DNA of 64,000 nt from Geotoga petraea (lineage in GTDB: Bacteria > Thermotogota > Thermotogae > Petrotogales > Petrotogaceae), in assembly GCF_900102615.1 (NCBI RefSeq), contig NZ_FMYV01000006.1:112644-176643 (forward strand). Reading direction: 5' to 3'. The translations under genes were made by a program, and so were the position numbers. The notes under the pieces are model-generated. The model ran no database searches, was not told the origin of the DNA, and worked only from the letters and a program-made list of their open reading frames with translations. How positions within the stretch are numbered: the first letter of the stretch is position 1; every line of letters starts with the position of its first letter. This document shows, piece after piece, positions 1-8,663 of this stretch.

Positions 1-825
1 TTAATAATGAAATTTACTAACTTATTGAATATTTCTGTTGGAAATATAATAGTTTTATATTCATTTATACCCTTATTTTTATCCAGTTTTAAAAGTTTTT
101 ATTCTTTAATAATGGAATTTTTTAGCTCAAAACCATATTTAAAAAGTTTAGACGAGTTAGAAAAACTAGATCAAGAAAATGTTGAAGGTATTTACATAGA
201 TAATTTTGAAAGTTTAGAAACAAAGGATTTAAAGATAAAAATATCTGAAGGTAGATTATTGGATATACCAGATATGAATATTAAAAAAGGAGAAAAAATT
301 TTAGTATCTGGTGAAAGTGGAATAGGTAAAAGCTCTTTTTTTGAAACTCTTTTAAAACTTAGAAATGATTACAGTGGAGAAATTAAAATAAATGGAATAG
401 ATTTAAAAAAGATTTCTTCAAAAAGTGTTAGAAATATAGTAGGAATATCATTTCAAGGTCAGGAAGTTTATTCTGGAAGCATAAAAGAAAATATTTTATT
501 GGGGAAAAATGAGGAAGATCTATCAGAAATAATTGAAATTTCCGAGTTAAATGAAATATTAAATTATAAATCAGAAAAAAGAATAAACAATAATGTATTA
601 TCTGGAGGAGAAAAATCAAGAATAAGTTTAGCTCAAAATTTATTTAAAAATCCTGATCTAATACTTATAGATGAATCGTTAAGTAGTGTGGATGAAATAA
701 CTGAATCAAAAATATTGAATAAAATACTTTCTAAATTTAAAAATAAAACTATTTTATGCATTAGTCATAGAAATTCTTCTTTAAAAAATTTTGATAGAGA
801 AATCAAAATAGGTAATAACTCGTAA
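1..825 (+). CDS. ABC exporter, C-terminal part (cut by window edge)
   Basis: This is the end of an ABC transporter subunit with fused membrane and ATPase domains. The frame is open to the first base, so the true start lies upstream of the window. The visible part begins with a hydrophobic segment, then a full nucleotide-binding domain: Walker A GESGIGKSS, signature LSGGEKSR, Walker B LILIDESLS and an H-loop ISHR. Exporters of this type usually have about 550-600 residues, so roughly the first half is missing. The next gene, 38 bp downstream, encodes a membrane protein that could be its partner or an ABC-2 type permease. The neighbourhood of peptide and exporter genes suggests peptide or small-molecule export, but the substrate cannot be read from the sequence. 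Confidence 0.85.
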   Translation, partial: LIMKFTNLLNISVGNIIVLYSFIPLFLSSFKSFYSLIMEFFSSKPYLKSLDELEKLDQENVEGIYIDNFESLETKDLKIKISEGRLLDIPDMNIKKGEKILVSGESGIGKSSFFETLLKLRNDYSGEIKINGIDLKKISSKSVRNIVGISFQGQEVYSGSIKENILLGKNEEDLSEIIEISELNEILNYKSEKRINNNVLSGGEKSRISLAQNLFKNPDLILIDESLSSVDEITESKILNKILSKFKNKTILCISHRNSSLKNFDREIKIGNNS

Positions 826-863
826 AATATTTCAGAGGATAAATTGTATTTAGGGGGGATTTA

Positions 864-1681
864 ATGAAAAATATAGTAAAAAAGTCTTTTGTTGATTCGA
901 TTAAGTTCATAAAAAGTGGAGAATTTATTTTTATGATTTTGATATCTTTAATAGCAGTTTTTTTAAGTATGTTTGGATATATTTTTGATCTTCAAGTTAT
1001 TGTATCTGGTGAGTTAGGAAGAGGAATAAACAACTCTGTTTGGGTTGGTTTGAAAATGAGTATTATAACAATACTCTTTATATATCCATTAGGATTTTTA
1101 TTTTTAAAGAATAATATGATGAGAAGTAATGGCAAAATAAAAAATGATAAAACATATGAGAATAAAAACTATATAATATATAAACACTTTTCAAATTTTA
1201 TTATTCTATCATTAATTACTTTAATAATTTTTGTTTTGGGAGGAATAATGCAAGTAATAAGAGGAGAAAATCCTCTTAACTTAATAGAATTGTTGACGCC
1301 TTGGCTGATAATCATATTGCCTTTGATGTATTTTACTGCTACTCTTTCTATATTATTTCAAGTAGTACCTTTTTTAAAAAGAATTTTTGGATTAATAGCA
1401 TTCATATTTCTCTATTTTTCTCAAATATTAATACCGATATATTTAAATACAAATGGTAAATGGGCATTAGATATATTAGGAATAAGCAAAATCTCGATTA
1501 TACAAATTATAGTCTGATTATTTTCACGTGGCAAAAAGTGACGAAAACATTTTTATTGGAAAACTTTAATTTTAGCACTTCTTTTTTGTTTAGTAGATTA
1601 TTGGTTATAGTAGTAGGATTAATAATTTTGTTTGCGTCTCAATCAATTTTTAAAAGAAGTTTTGGTAATAAAAATATATGA
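864..1681 (+). pseudogene. ABC-2-like permease, probably frameshifted
   Basis: This polytopic membrane protein follows an ABC ATPase and has a strong ribosome site (ggggggat) before its ATG at 864. The first frame runs 217 codons and stops at 1515-1517. An overlapping second frame (to 1681) supplies another hydrophobic stretch with a final membrane segment FSRLLVIVVGLIILF. Joining them near 1500 gives a continuous protein of about 270 residues with six or so membrane segments, as expected for an ABC-2 permease. A single-base deletion, real or a sequencing error, explains the layout. Alternatively the short version is functional. No catalytic residues exist in such proteins, so the family call rests on topology and context. 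Confidence 0.55.
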
Positions 1682-1699
1682 AAAAAGAGAGGATGAAAA

Positions 1700-2053
1700 T
1701 TATAAAAACTTATTAATTATCTCAATGAAATCTTTCCTATCTTTTTCCTCAAAACACCAAAAAGATGTTGAAGAAAGTCTTTTATTTAATCCAAATTTTT
1801 GAATAAAAGGAATAAACTCTTTATTTGGTTTAGGTAACATAACTTTTGGTATATTTTTAAAATCATATCTTTTATAATTTCTTATAAATTTTTCTAAAAC
1901 ATCTTTTTCTTGAAAGCTAAGATTACAATAAATTTTTATAAAATCAAATAAATATTTTTTATTAAAATCATTAAAAAAGGCTTCTATTAACTTTTTTCTA
2001 CCATAATAAAAAGAACTTGAATCAAACTCAAAACTATTATAAGAATTAATTTT
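1700..2053 (-). pseudogene. 3' fragment of TPR-like gene split by transposon
   Basis: The minus strand encodes about 115 residues with no start codon. They include FYYGRKKLIEAF, FIRNYKRYDF and TSFWCFEEKDRKDFIEII. These align with the C-terminus of the 536-residue protein at 29407-31017 (GGRKDLIINAL, FLRNYSRYHIDF, IAFWCFDKDKRKLFLDII). The fragment ends exactly at the left end of the ISL3-type transposon. Removing the transposon and one copy of its 8-bp target duplication joins it in frame to the 5' part at 13237-14585, giving a protein of 564 residues. It is therefore one gene broken by insertion, not a separate degraded paralogue. Confidence 0.9.
2046..2053. repeat. 8-bp target site duplication, left copy
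   Basis: TTAATTTT lies directly outside the left inverted repeat of the transposon and is repeated exactly at 13237-13244 outside the right one. ISL3-family elements generate 8-bp target duplications, often in AT-rich DNA. The exact match over an 11-kb interval shows that the whole interval entered in one event. Confidence 0.92.
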
Positions 2054-2075
2054 GGGTATTCGGATTTTATGGTGG
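2054..2075 (+). repeat. left terminal inverted repeat of the ISL3-type transposon
   Basis: The sequence GGGTATTCGGATTTTATGGT and its next bases match the reverse complement of 13215-13236 with two mismatches in 22. It lies just downstream of the transposase stop codon. Confidence 0.9.
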
Positions 2076-2083
2076 AAAAGGGC

Positions 2084-3406
2084 CTATAAGTTACTCTTTT
2101 CCAATTTCTTAATAAGTGTGGAAAAATCTACACCATAGTTGCCTGTTTTGTCTCGGTCTGTTATTTGATACGAATTGAAACTATCGTATAACATAGCTTT
2201 GCTGAATGCACTTGAATTAAATCGTGGCTTCCTCTTTTTATGGAGCTTTTCATTAAAAATTATTTTAGCTCGTAAGGCTTCAAATGAGTACCCTCTACCC
2301 ATTCGTTCTACTTGCCTAATGATGCTATTTATAGACTCTGTATAAGCGTTAGTGAGCCTTTTATCAAAGTAATTGAAGATTTCATCCTGCCAGTTGTCTA
2401 CGGCTCTTAATAGGTCTTTATAGGCGTTTTTAGAGTTGCTGGATAAACAGCATTGTCTCCAATACCTGTAACGATCTTTGGCTTGCTCAAGGTCATCTGT
2501 ATCCCATATCAAGTAGAACTCTTCTTTAAGTTCGTAGGCTTCTTTTAGTTCAGGTAAATTACTTAACCAAGTATCCAAAAGGAATGAATCTCGTTCATTC
2601 AAGTCATGCTTTCGTTTAAGAAGGATATACCTCTCACGCATAAGGGTACGACTTTCTTTGGCTGTCATATTGGCTTTAAGAGACTTCCTAACACTATCCA
2701 AGGCTTGATTAGCCATTCGGACTACATGAAACTTATCTACAACTACTTTAGCGTGAGGTATAACTGTATTAACTGCGTCTTTGTAGGGCTTCCACATATC
2801 CATTGTGACATATTCGATATATGTATTGTCTTTAATTTCAGAAAGGCGTTGAATGACCGTATCTTTGTTACGATTGGGTTTTATGTCATATATAGTTCTA
2901 CGTTCTACATTGGTCAATACAAGACGAGGTTTCTTGATAATGTGTATTTCGTCAATACCAAGCCATTTAGGAGTTTCAAACTGATATTCACGTTCTTTTA
3001 ATGCCACATAGTCTTTAAAGATGTTCCTAACAGTTTTCTCGTCTACACCAACACTTTCAGCTACGTCTACGAAGGTCTTAGACAGAGATTGTTCTTCAAT
3101 AGACCTTATAAGCCTTTTAGTCATACTACGCTTTTCGTCAATGGATATAAGGCGTTCCCAAAAAGTTGTGCCACATTCACGACATTTATAACGTCTGCGG
3201 TTTAATTGTAATCCTACTCGCTTTAAACGAATAGGCAGATCCATGATTAGTTGCTTTCTTGATGTATGTTTATATAGCCTGTCAAAGCCACATTGAGGGC
3301 AACGTACTGGTGGAAAAGTTGCTTCCACTTTAAACATCATGTCGGATTCATTTTCTTGTGGTGGTTCTATTGTTTTAAGATCTGGTAGTAATAATAAGTC
3401 TGACAT
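2084..3406 (-). CDS. ISL3-family transposase
   Basis: This DDE transposase has about 440 residues, the usual ISL3 length. The N-terminus carries two zinc-knuckle pairs (CPQCG and CRECG) for DNA binding, then a helix-turn-helix region around VGVDEKTVRNIF. The catalytic core includes WLGIDEIHI, YVTMDMWKPY and the glutamate-bearing segment TNAYTESINSIIRQVERMGR. An ATG at 3406 (MSDLLLLPDL) is preferred over 3415 because an AAGGA site sits about eight bases before it. The gene looks intact and lies 8 bp inside the left terminal repeat. It is the only transposase that could mobilise the whole 11.2-kb unit by its own ends. Confidence 0.93.
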   Translation of the reverse strand: MSDLLLLPDLKTIEPPQENESDMMFKVEATFPPVRCPQCGFDRLYKHTSRKQLIMDLPIRLKRVGLQLNRRRYKCRECGTTFWERLISIDEKRSMTKRLIRSIEEQSLSKTFVDVAESVGVDEKTVRNIFKDYVALKEREYQFETPKWLGIDEIHIIKKPRLVLTNVERRTIYDIKPNRNKDTVIQRLSEIKDNTYIEYVTMDMWKPYKDAVNTVIPHAKVVVDKFHVVRMANQALDSVRKSLKANMTAKESRTLMRERYILLKRKHDLNERDSFLLDTWLSNLPELKEAYELKEEFYLIWDTDDLEQAKDRYRYWRQCCLSSNSKNAYKDLLRAVDNWQDEIFNYFDKRLTNAYTESINSIIRQVERMGRGYSFEALRAKIIFNEKLHKKRKPRFNSSAFSKAMLYDSFNSYQITDRDKTGNYGVDFSTLIKKLEKSNL

Positions 3407-3612
3407 ATTGTTCATCCTTTACTACTCCGTGTTTTTCAAGTATAGATTTGATATCAAAATTAAAATTGTTAAATATTTTTTGTGACCACAAATGCTCTTA
3501 GAACATCCCATAAAGCATATACAATAGGTGATAGGAAAATAGTTTGGAAAATTCCTTTTGTAGAGTTTGCATTAAATAATGCACCCTATCGTTGGATAGC
3601 CTATGTACAAAA
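3407..3612. other. gap between transposase and metallothionein terminator
   Basis: I see no intact gene here. On the minus strand, 3469-3593 contains a short open stretch reading GIFQTIFLSPIVYALWDVLR. It has no start codon or ribosome site and looks like the tail of a lost membrane protein. No second ISL3 terminal repeat is present, which argues that the transposase does not form a separate small IS. Confidence 0.4.
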
Positions 3613-3644
3613 AAGGTTATCCTATAGTTGCACAGGATAACCTT
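3613..3644 (-). terminator. terminator of the ArsR-metallothionein operon
   Basis: A hairpin with 11-bp arms AAGGTTATCCT / AGGATAACCTT is followed on the minus strand by a T6 run. It lies 14 bp after the metallothionein stop codon. Confidence 0.85.
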
Positions 3645-3657
3645 CATTATTATTCAA

Positions 3658-3807
3658 TTATGCAGTTGCACAGCTACAATCTTTGCACTCGCAAACTTCA
3701 TCAGTACAATGATCTGCACATTCTTGATTACAATAAACTTTTCCATCAACCTCTACTTTGTTCTCACCAATAAGACAATTACAGTTAGAGCGTGCACATT
3801 TTTCCAC
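3658..3807 (-). CDS. small metallothionein (49 aa)
   Basis: This short gene starts at GTG (3807) after a strong GGAGGAG ribosome site. The 49-residue product has ten cysteines, mostly as Cys-x-Cys or Cys-x2-Cys pairs (CARSNCNC, VYCNQEC, VCECKDCSC), plus one histidine. That is the composition of bacterial metallothioneins such as SmtA/BmtA, which bind Zn, Cd or Cu in thiolate clusters in the cytoplasm; the central VEVDGKVYCNQECA resembles their zinc-finger-like core. It lies 13 bp after the ArsR-type repressor in the same operon and is followed by a terminator. Repressor plus metallothionein is a known pairing (smtB-smtA). The function is inferred from composition and context. Confidence 0.88.
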   Translation of the reverse strand: MEKCARSNCNCLIGENKVEVDGKVYCNQECADHCTDEVCECKDCSCATA

Positions 3808-3820
3808 TTTGAATCTCCTC

Positions 3821-4165
3821 CTATTTTGGTAAATCTTCTGTTAGGCACCATCCTTCGTGTAAAAGGCTGGTTACACAAAGATCAACAACTCGATACCGAA
3901 TAAAATTTCCCTCACGAGACGAACGAACAATGCCCTTATCATCTAATCGTTGAAGTTGGTTAGAGATGGCTTGAGGTTTCATTTCGAGTTGTTCAGCCAA
4001 CTCAGTAACGGATATGTTTGGTGTTCGATTCACTGCGTGTAATATCCGAAGCCTCGTGCCGTTTGAAAGGATTTTAAACGTTTCGCTCAATCCCTCCGCA
4101 TAATCTATATCCAACAAAGGACGATCCGTTAGCTGAGGTTTAGGTGTATAACAATTTTCTTCCAT
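3821..4165 (-). CDS. ArsR/SmtB-family metal-sensing repressor
   Basis: A 114-residue winged-helix repressor. Core residues follow the family: FKILSNGTRLRILHAV, then recognition helix ISVTELAEQLEMKPQAISNQL, then a wing REGNFIRYRVVD. The C-terminal helix has two cysteines (DLCVTSLLHEGWC) and the N-terminus one (MEENCY), possible metal ligands. The ATG at 4165 is chosen because a GGAGGAGG site precedes it closely; an upstream in-frame ATG at 4213 would place the operator inside the gene. It heads the metallothionein operon. An operator-like inverted repeat lies upstream, and a near-copy stands before the HMA chaperone gene, so one regulator probably controls both ends of the resistance module. 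Confidence 0.88.
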   Translation of the reverse strand: MEENCYTPKPQLTDRPLLDIDYAEGLSETFKILSNGTRLRILHAVNRTPNISVTELAEQLEMKPQAISNQLQRLDDKGIVRSSREGNFIRYRVVDLCVTSLLHEGWCLTEDLPK

Positions 4166-4185
4166 TATTTCCTCCTCCATTTCAC

Positions 4186-4207
4186 AATTACAATATATAG
4201 TGTAATT
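4186..4207. promoter_or_regulatory. operator-like inverted repeat, ArsR operon
   Basis: AATTACA (4186-4192) and TGTAATT (4201-4207) flank an AT-rich centre, about 20 bases before the repressor start. A closely similar site is at 12889-12910. Imperfect AT-rich inverted repeats of this size are typical of ArsR/CadC operators. Confidence 0.7.
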
Positions 4208-4441
4208 ATTCATATGTCAAATTGCATTTCTTTGGAGTAATCCTGAATTATTCATACCTCTAAATGTGGATAACTATTTCTATTAAACTCACTGCTTTTT
4301 TAGACATTTTTAAGTATTAACTGTCTATCATGCCACTTTATATCCTTCTCGATTAGATCGAAAACAAAAAGATGGAAAAAAGAGTATAAAGACCCCTTGG
4401 TCTTACAATCGTCAAAAAATTAATATGATCTTCTGGAGTAG
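4208..4441. other. gap between operator and IS1380-type transposase
   Basis: No gene is visible. The region probably contains the ArsR promoter and one end of the IS1380-type element, but I could not match its terminal repeats with confidence. Confidence 0.4.
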
Positions 4442-5761
4442 CTAATGCAACAGAACCAGCTGTTGAATATTCTCCAATATTGTCCAGAACAGTGAAGAGA
4501 AAACGTAACCTGTGGACAAGCGGACTTTTATTTTACGCGCATGTCGTGTCAGCCTTCCAGCAATGTGGAAAACTTTAAACCGAATAGTCGCCACCGTTGA
4601 TTTTTTCTCTTTATCTGGGAATGTTAGCTCTTTCATCAAATGAATGACTGTATAGGCAATACAACTCATCATCATGCGAGCCTGATTCGCAAGAAACGTT
4701 GAACTATCGGTCTTGTCGAAGGAAAAACCATGTTTGATTTCTTTGATATAATTTTCCATTGTCCCTCTCTTTTGGTAGAGCTTGTACACTGTTTGGGCAG
4801 GTATATCAACGAAATTTGATACGATAAACTCAAACGTCGTAAATAAGAGTTCGCCAGCTTCTCGAGTGGCCTTTACAGCTACTTTACGAACCGTTTCCCA
4901 AGATTTAGCTTGATAATCAATCTTGAAATACTGTGATTCTTTATGTGTAAAGTCTGTATCTGGTCCGTAAAGGACCTTTTGTTGAGCCATGTTCTTCAGT
5001 CGTGCATTGACTTTTAAACGAATAATATACTTCACTTTTTCTTGCTCGCATAACTCATAGATCTCAGGTTTGGCAAAGCCACTGTCCCCTCGGACAGTTA
5101 AAAACATATCGCATGAGTGCTGTTTGTGTTGAGAGATGATGTCTGCTAAAAAGACTTCTGCATTGTTAGACGTGTACACATTGCCCGGACGAAGTTCGGC
5201 ACCCAGAAACAGACCAGTCAGTCCATCAAAAGCCACTAAGGGATGATAACCCGTTGTTCCGTAGTGAGTATTGAAATCAGTCTGTTCTTGTTTTCCGAAG
5301 GTGTCTGAGTGAGTAGAATCCACGTCAATGATCATATGCTGTGTATTTTTTTGGCCGATATAGATAGTGGTCAATGCCTTGGCAATTGATTGAAGTTGAA
5401 CGATATTCTCCTCCGACAGTTGATGAATAAAACGAGAAACCATCGACTGTGAACCTAAGGTCGTTTTATTTAGCCCCTGCTGAAAAACTGGATCGTGACG
5501 TAGCCAATTGGCTGAAGAATCCGTTGAGTAACCGGCTATTAACTGCACAAGAACCTGCATAAATAAATCAATATAGTCATGTGTACAATAGTTTCTTGAA
5601 TCGTCAATATGCAATAACTCGTTAACCAGCTCTTTGAACTTGATCTTATGAAAAAATTCAAAGAGTAAAAGGAGACCGGAATCATTGGATAATTGACCGC
5701 CATCGTTTGACATAACCAAATGGGGATTGAATTGTAGTTGCTTTTCTTGTAAAGTTGACAT
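4442..5761 (-). CDS. IS1380-family transposase
   Basis: This DDE transposase has about 439 residues, full length for IS1380. Typical segments are the N-terminal MSNDGGQLSNDSGLLLLFEF, the catalytic aspartate region MIIDVDSTHSDTFGKQE, the GYHPLVAFDGLTGLFLGAEL block, a second aspartate in VRGDSGFAKPEIY, and a C-terminal YQKRGTMENYIKEIK with the likely catalytic glutamate. ATG 5761 follows an AAGAGGTG site and is preferred over ATG 5770. The gene lies within the larger transposon, between the repressor operon and the TetR/export pair. It is an independent insertion and looks intact. Confidence 0.92.
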   Translation of the reverse strand: MSTLQEKQLQFNPHLVMSNDGGQLSNDSGLLLLFEFFHKIKFKELVNELLHIDDSRNYCTHDYIDLFMQVLVQLIAGYSTDSSANWLRHDPVFQQGLNKTTLGSQSMVSRFIHQLSEENIVQLQSIAKALTTIYIGQKNTQHMIIDVDSTHSDTFGKQEQTDFNTHYGTTGYHPLVAFDGLTGLFLGAELRPGNVYTSNNAEVFLADIISQHKQHSCDMFLTVRGDSGFAKPEIYELCEQEKVKYIIRLKVNARLKNMAQQKVLYGPDTDFTHKESQYFKIDYQAKSWETVRKVAVKATREAGELLFTTFEFIVSNFVDIPAQTVYKLYQKRGTMENYIKEIKHGFSFDKTDSSTFLANQARMMMSCIAYTVIHLMKELTFPDKEKKSTVATIRFKVFHIAGRLTRHARKIKVRLSTGYVFSSLFWTILENIQQLVLLH

Positions 5762-5913
5762 TGAGCACACCTCTTGTTTTTGTTGTTTTGATCGACTTTA
5801 CAATAACATAGAGTGTGCTCTTTTTGTATATTTTTTTCTTCACCCAACGGGTGAAGAAGGAATAGAGTGATAAACCTTATCAAAGCGGGATAAATGCCTG
5901 TTCTGACAAGGTA

Positions 5914-6357
5914 CTATGAATTATTCAGGGTAATTCCATTTATAATTAATATCGTAATAATTAATCCAGTAATCCCAACACTAGTTGCACTATATATCCA
6001 AAGTTTTGCTCGATTAAACTTTAGTGCTTTAGCAATAACACCTATTGTCCAAACACCTGCTAAAGGAGTTAACAAAAGTATAACCCATGCACCATGCTTT
6101 TCTATGCGATTCTCCCATTTTCCATTTAGACTTTTTTCCATGATTTTTTTCATGAAATTAAATTTCATTAACCATTCATAGCATATATCCACAAACGGAA
6201 TAACCATCCAATTTCCTAGTGAAGCCCATAAAAAAGCGTCAAACCAATTTAGCCCGGCTGCAAAACCTGCAGGTATTGCAATATAAATTTCAAAATAAGG
6301 AAAAAAACCTATGAACCAAGTTGAAAATGCTGCTCCAATATACTTAATAATTTCCAA
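5914..6357 (-). CDS. small multidrug export family protein (COG2426-like)
   Basis: A membrane protein of about 147 residues. It contains the hallmark FFPYFEIYIAIPAG near the N-terminus, a long central amphipathic stretch, and late membrane helices (AWVILLLTPLAGVWTIG). This matches the small multidrug export (Sm_multidrug_ex) family, whose transport role is poorly established. A TTG start at 6357 fits an upstream GGAGG site; an in-frame TTG lies slightly earlier at 6375. It lies 13 bp downstream of a TetR-family repressor gene in the same direction, so the pair is probably an operon controlled from the palindrome at 6982-7007. Confidence 0.75.
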   Translation of the reverse strand: MEIIKYIGAAFSTWFIGFFPYFEIYIAIPAGFAAGLNWFDAFLWASLGNWMVIPFVDICYEWLMKFNFMKKIMEKSLNGKWENRIEKHGAWVILLLTPLAGVWTIGVIAKALKFNRAKLWIYSATSVGITGLIITILIINGITLNNS

Positions 6358-6388
6358 AATTAAACCTCCAATCAAGTTTATTTAATTT

Positions 6389-6967
6389 TTAACTGCAAAC
6401 ACCTTTCCAAAAATATCTCCATAAATGATTCAATTTTTCATTACAATTTTGATTTGCTAATGAATCAATATATAAGTTTTCCAACAACATACGATATACA
6501 CTTATGGCAGACGTTATCTCTTCTTCTGCCAACATTTTTTGTTTAGCACAATCAATAAAAATTCGTGATACTGTGTCGTCAATAAAATTATCATATTTTG
6601 CTAATAATTTATCTACAAGCGACAACAATTCACTGCTAGATAAAATTGCAACGCGCTTGCTGAAAGCTATCTCATCAGCGGTTAAAAAATCACTTTCTAG
6701 ACAGACAGTTTTAAGCAAAATAAAAAGTTGTTCATCTAATGGTTTATCCCTCTCTACTTCAAGCAATTGTTTTATAGCAACGATACATTTATCTAGTATT
6801 TTTTCACAGGCAATAGTAAATATTTCATTTTTTCCACTATAGTGGGTATAAATAGAACCTTTCTTTATGCCAACTTGCTTTGCTAGATAGTCAACAGAAG
6901 TTCCTTCAAATCCATTTTCACCAAAGGATTTTATAAATTCTTCAATAATTAAATCTTTTGTTTTCAT
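6389..6967 (-). CDS. TetR/AcrR-family repressor
   Basis: A 192-residue regulator. The N-terminal helix-turn-helix is clear: IIEEFIKSFGENGFEGTSVD then AKQVGIKKGSIYTHYSGK. The rest is a helical ligand-binding domain with no recognisable specificity. A perfect 26-bp palindrome lies 15 bp upstream of the start, the expected operator for autoregulation and for control of the adjacent export gene. The inducer is unknown. Confidence 0.9.
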   Translation of the reverse strand: MKTKDLIIEEFIKSFGENGFEGTSVDYLAKQVGIKKGSIYTHYSGKNEIFTIACEKILDKCIVAIKQLLEVERDKPLDEQLFILLKTVCLESDFLTADEIAFSKRVAILSSSELLSLVDKLLAKYDNFIDDTVSRIFIDCAKQKMLAEEEITSAISVYRMLLENLYIDSLANQNCNEKLNHLWRYFWKGVCS

Positions 6968-6981
6968 AATTCACCATCCTT

Positions 6982-7007
6982 AATACTAACTACCGGTAGT
7001 TAGTATT
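6982..7007. promoter_or_regulatory. TetR operator, perfect 26-bp palindrome
   Basis: The half site is AATACTAACTACC, followed immediately by its exact reverse complement. It lies just upstream of the TetR-family gene. Dimeric TetR repressors bind such sites, so this is very probably the autoregulatory operator. Confidence 0.85.
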
Positions 7008-7065
7008 TTATACTAGGTGATTCCATTTGTCAAGTAATAGTGGTGATTTGTATGTGTCAATACTT

Positions 7066-8638
7066 TGGCGGAAACTTTTCTCTAGAGATGGTAACTCTTC
7101 AATTTTAATATTAAAATTGCTCATTCTGTGTGTTTCGTTACCCAAACATTTTCTTCAGTTGTCCCATTGGACTTGATGTGGAACTATAATTAGCTATTTC
7201 ACCCATTTTAACCCCTATAGAAGGACGATGAATCTTTTTCAAAACAGCTCTAACAGCCCCTTTAAATTCAGGGACAATGGTTTGTTCAAATGCAGGTAGT
7301 TCCGCTCTCAAAGCTTCTAAAAGAGTTCCGTTTTTACGAGCTGAAATAATGGAAGCTAAGTTTCCAGCTCCTTTGGCTGAAAATCCACGCCCTTGGCGTT
7401 TCATACGGTAACTGTAGGGACGATGATTACTTTCACAAATACCTATTCCATTTTGGACAGGTAAGTCTCGCATTTTCAAGGGACAAATACTTTCCCAATT
7501 GCGTTCTAAATAAGCCCCTAATAGACGGAGATGCTCTTCTTTCTCAGTTCTTGTTTCTTCATCTTCTATGCGACTTTCTGTCGTCGCCAATACGCTAAGA
7601 ACACGTTCTTTATCATAGGCACTCACAGCTTTTCTCATTTCAATAATCATAGGCTTATCAAAACTTAACCGTTGGTTTATTTTTTCATTCACATGGTAGG
7701 GATCTCTAAAGTGTTCATGCTTTTTGCATTTTCCAATAATCTGCTCAAATTTATCTTTTTCATACCCGCTGCCGCCATCACTGTTGGATACGATGATTGT
7801 TTCCCGAATATCATACATCGCTTCTAACCACTGCCCAGCTCGTTTAAAGGCTTCTTTACTAGATACTGTACTTTCAAAAACTTGGGATCCAATAAGGACT
7901 GGTCGCTTTTGTTTTCCTACGTACGTCACACCTTCATGAAATTGAACACGATGAAGCTCAGGATTTTTCTCGCCTCTTCCTTTTAGTAATAACCCGTCGC
8001 CTTCAATAAACAGCACAGGCACTTTCCTTTTTTCTTTTTGGGGTGTTTCAATATGACTCGGAGCTTCATCCGTCCATTTTTGAACTTTCTCACCTGTTTT
8101 TTGAACCATTTTATGAACGGTTGTATGACTTACTTGAAGCGGAGTTAAGAGGTTAATGGCATCAGCCGCCTTGCGATACACACCATCGGAGGCAACCTTA
8201 GCGGCTTTCATTTCAACTAAAGGTGAATAGCGAATATACTCTTCTAAGCCGATGGCTTCATCTAATGGTACAATGCTTTTTTCGCCATCTTTTCTCATGC
8301 GTCGTCGCCTAATCTCAACAGCCCCGTATGAGAACTGAACGGTACGTTTCATTGTTTTCTGTATATCGTATCCTTTTTCTTTATAAGTATGAATTAATTC
8401 CAAATCAATCATCTCGATTGCTTTGGAAACCAGCTCACACATGACTTTTGGAAGGTATTGATCTAATCGTATTTCACTGTCTAATAATGTTTCAGAATCC
8501 TTTAATATACTGGCAATTTCTGCTATAATTTGATTCATAAGAAGACCTCTTTTCTGGATTTGTGGTTATCTCTAGATTAAGGGTCTTCTTCCTTTTTGTC
8601 TACTTTAATTTCTTACCCTACTATTTTACTTTCCGACA
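7066..8638. mobile_element. ISLre2-family insertion element (approximate ends)
   Basis: The element contains one transposase gene. Possible ends are TGGCGGAAA at 7066 and its near reverse complement TTTCCGACA ending at 8638. I could not find a target duplication, so the borders are tentative. Confidence 0.45.
7138..8538 (-). CDS. ISLre2-family transposase (UPF0236)
   Basis: The 466-residue product matches the ISLre2 transposase length. Recognisable parts are the N-terminal TVQFSYGAVEIRRRRMRKDG, the middle VSHTTVHKMVQKTGEKVQKW, the catalytic-type stretch LFIEGDGLLLKGRGE, and IIVSNSDGGSGYEKDKFE followed by DPYHVNEKINQRL. The gene appears intact. It lies between the TetR regulator and the metal ATPase and has the base composition of the surrounding transposon. 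Confidence 0.9.
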   Translation of the reverse strand: MNQIIAEIASILKDSETLLDSEIRLDQYLPKVMCELVSKAIEMIDLELIHTYKEKGYDIQKTMKRTVQFSYGAVEIRRRRMRKDGEKSIVPLDEAIGLEEYIRYSPLVEMKAAKVASDGVYRKAADAINLLTPLQVSHTTVHKMVQKTGEKVQKWTDEAPSHIETPQKEKRKVPVLFIEGDGLLLKGRGEKNPELHRVQFHEGVTYVGKQKRPVLIGSQVFESTVSSKEAFKRAGQWLEAMYDIRETIIVSNSDGGSGYEKDKFEQIIGKCKKHEHFRDPYHVNEKINQRLSFDKPMIIEMRKAVSAYDKERVLSVLATTESRIEDEETRTEKEEHLRLLGAYLERNWESICPLKMRDLPVQNGIGICESNHRPYSYRMKRQGRGFSAKGAGNLASIISARKNGTLLEALRAELPAFEQTIVPEFKGAVRAVLKKIHRPSIGVKMGEIANYSSTSSPMGQLKKMFG

Positions 8639-8663
8639 ACTATTTTACACATAGTTCTTTGGA

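Noticed and set aside
2054..3480. A stand-alone ~1.4-kb ISL3 element at the left end
   Set aside because: No right terminal repeat is found after the transposase; the only matching one is at 13215-13236, with a perfect target duplication outside it.
5838..5856. CTTCACCC-AAC-GGGTGAAG palindrome as a terminator
   Set aside because: It has no following T run on either strand in the right order; it may be part of the IS1380-type element's end.
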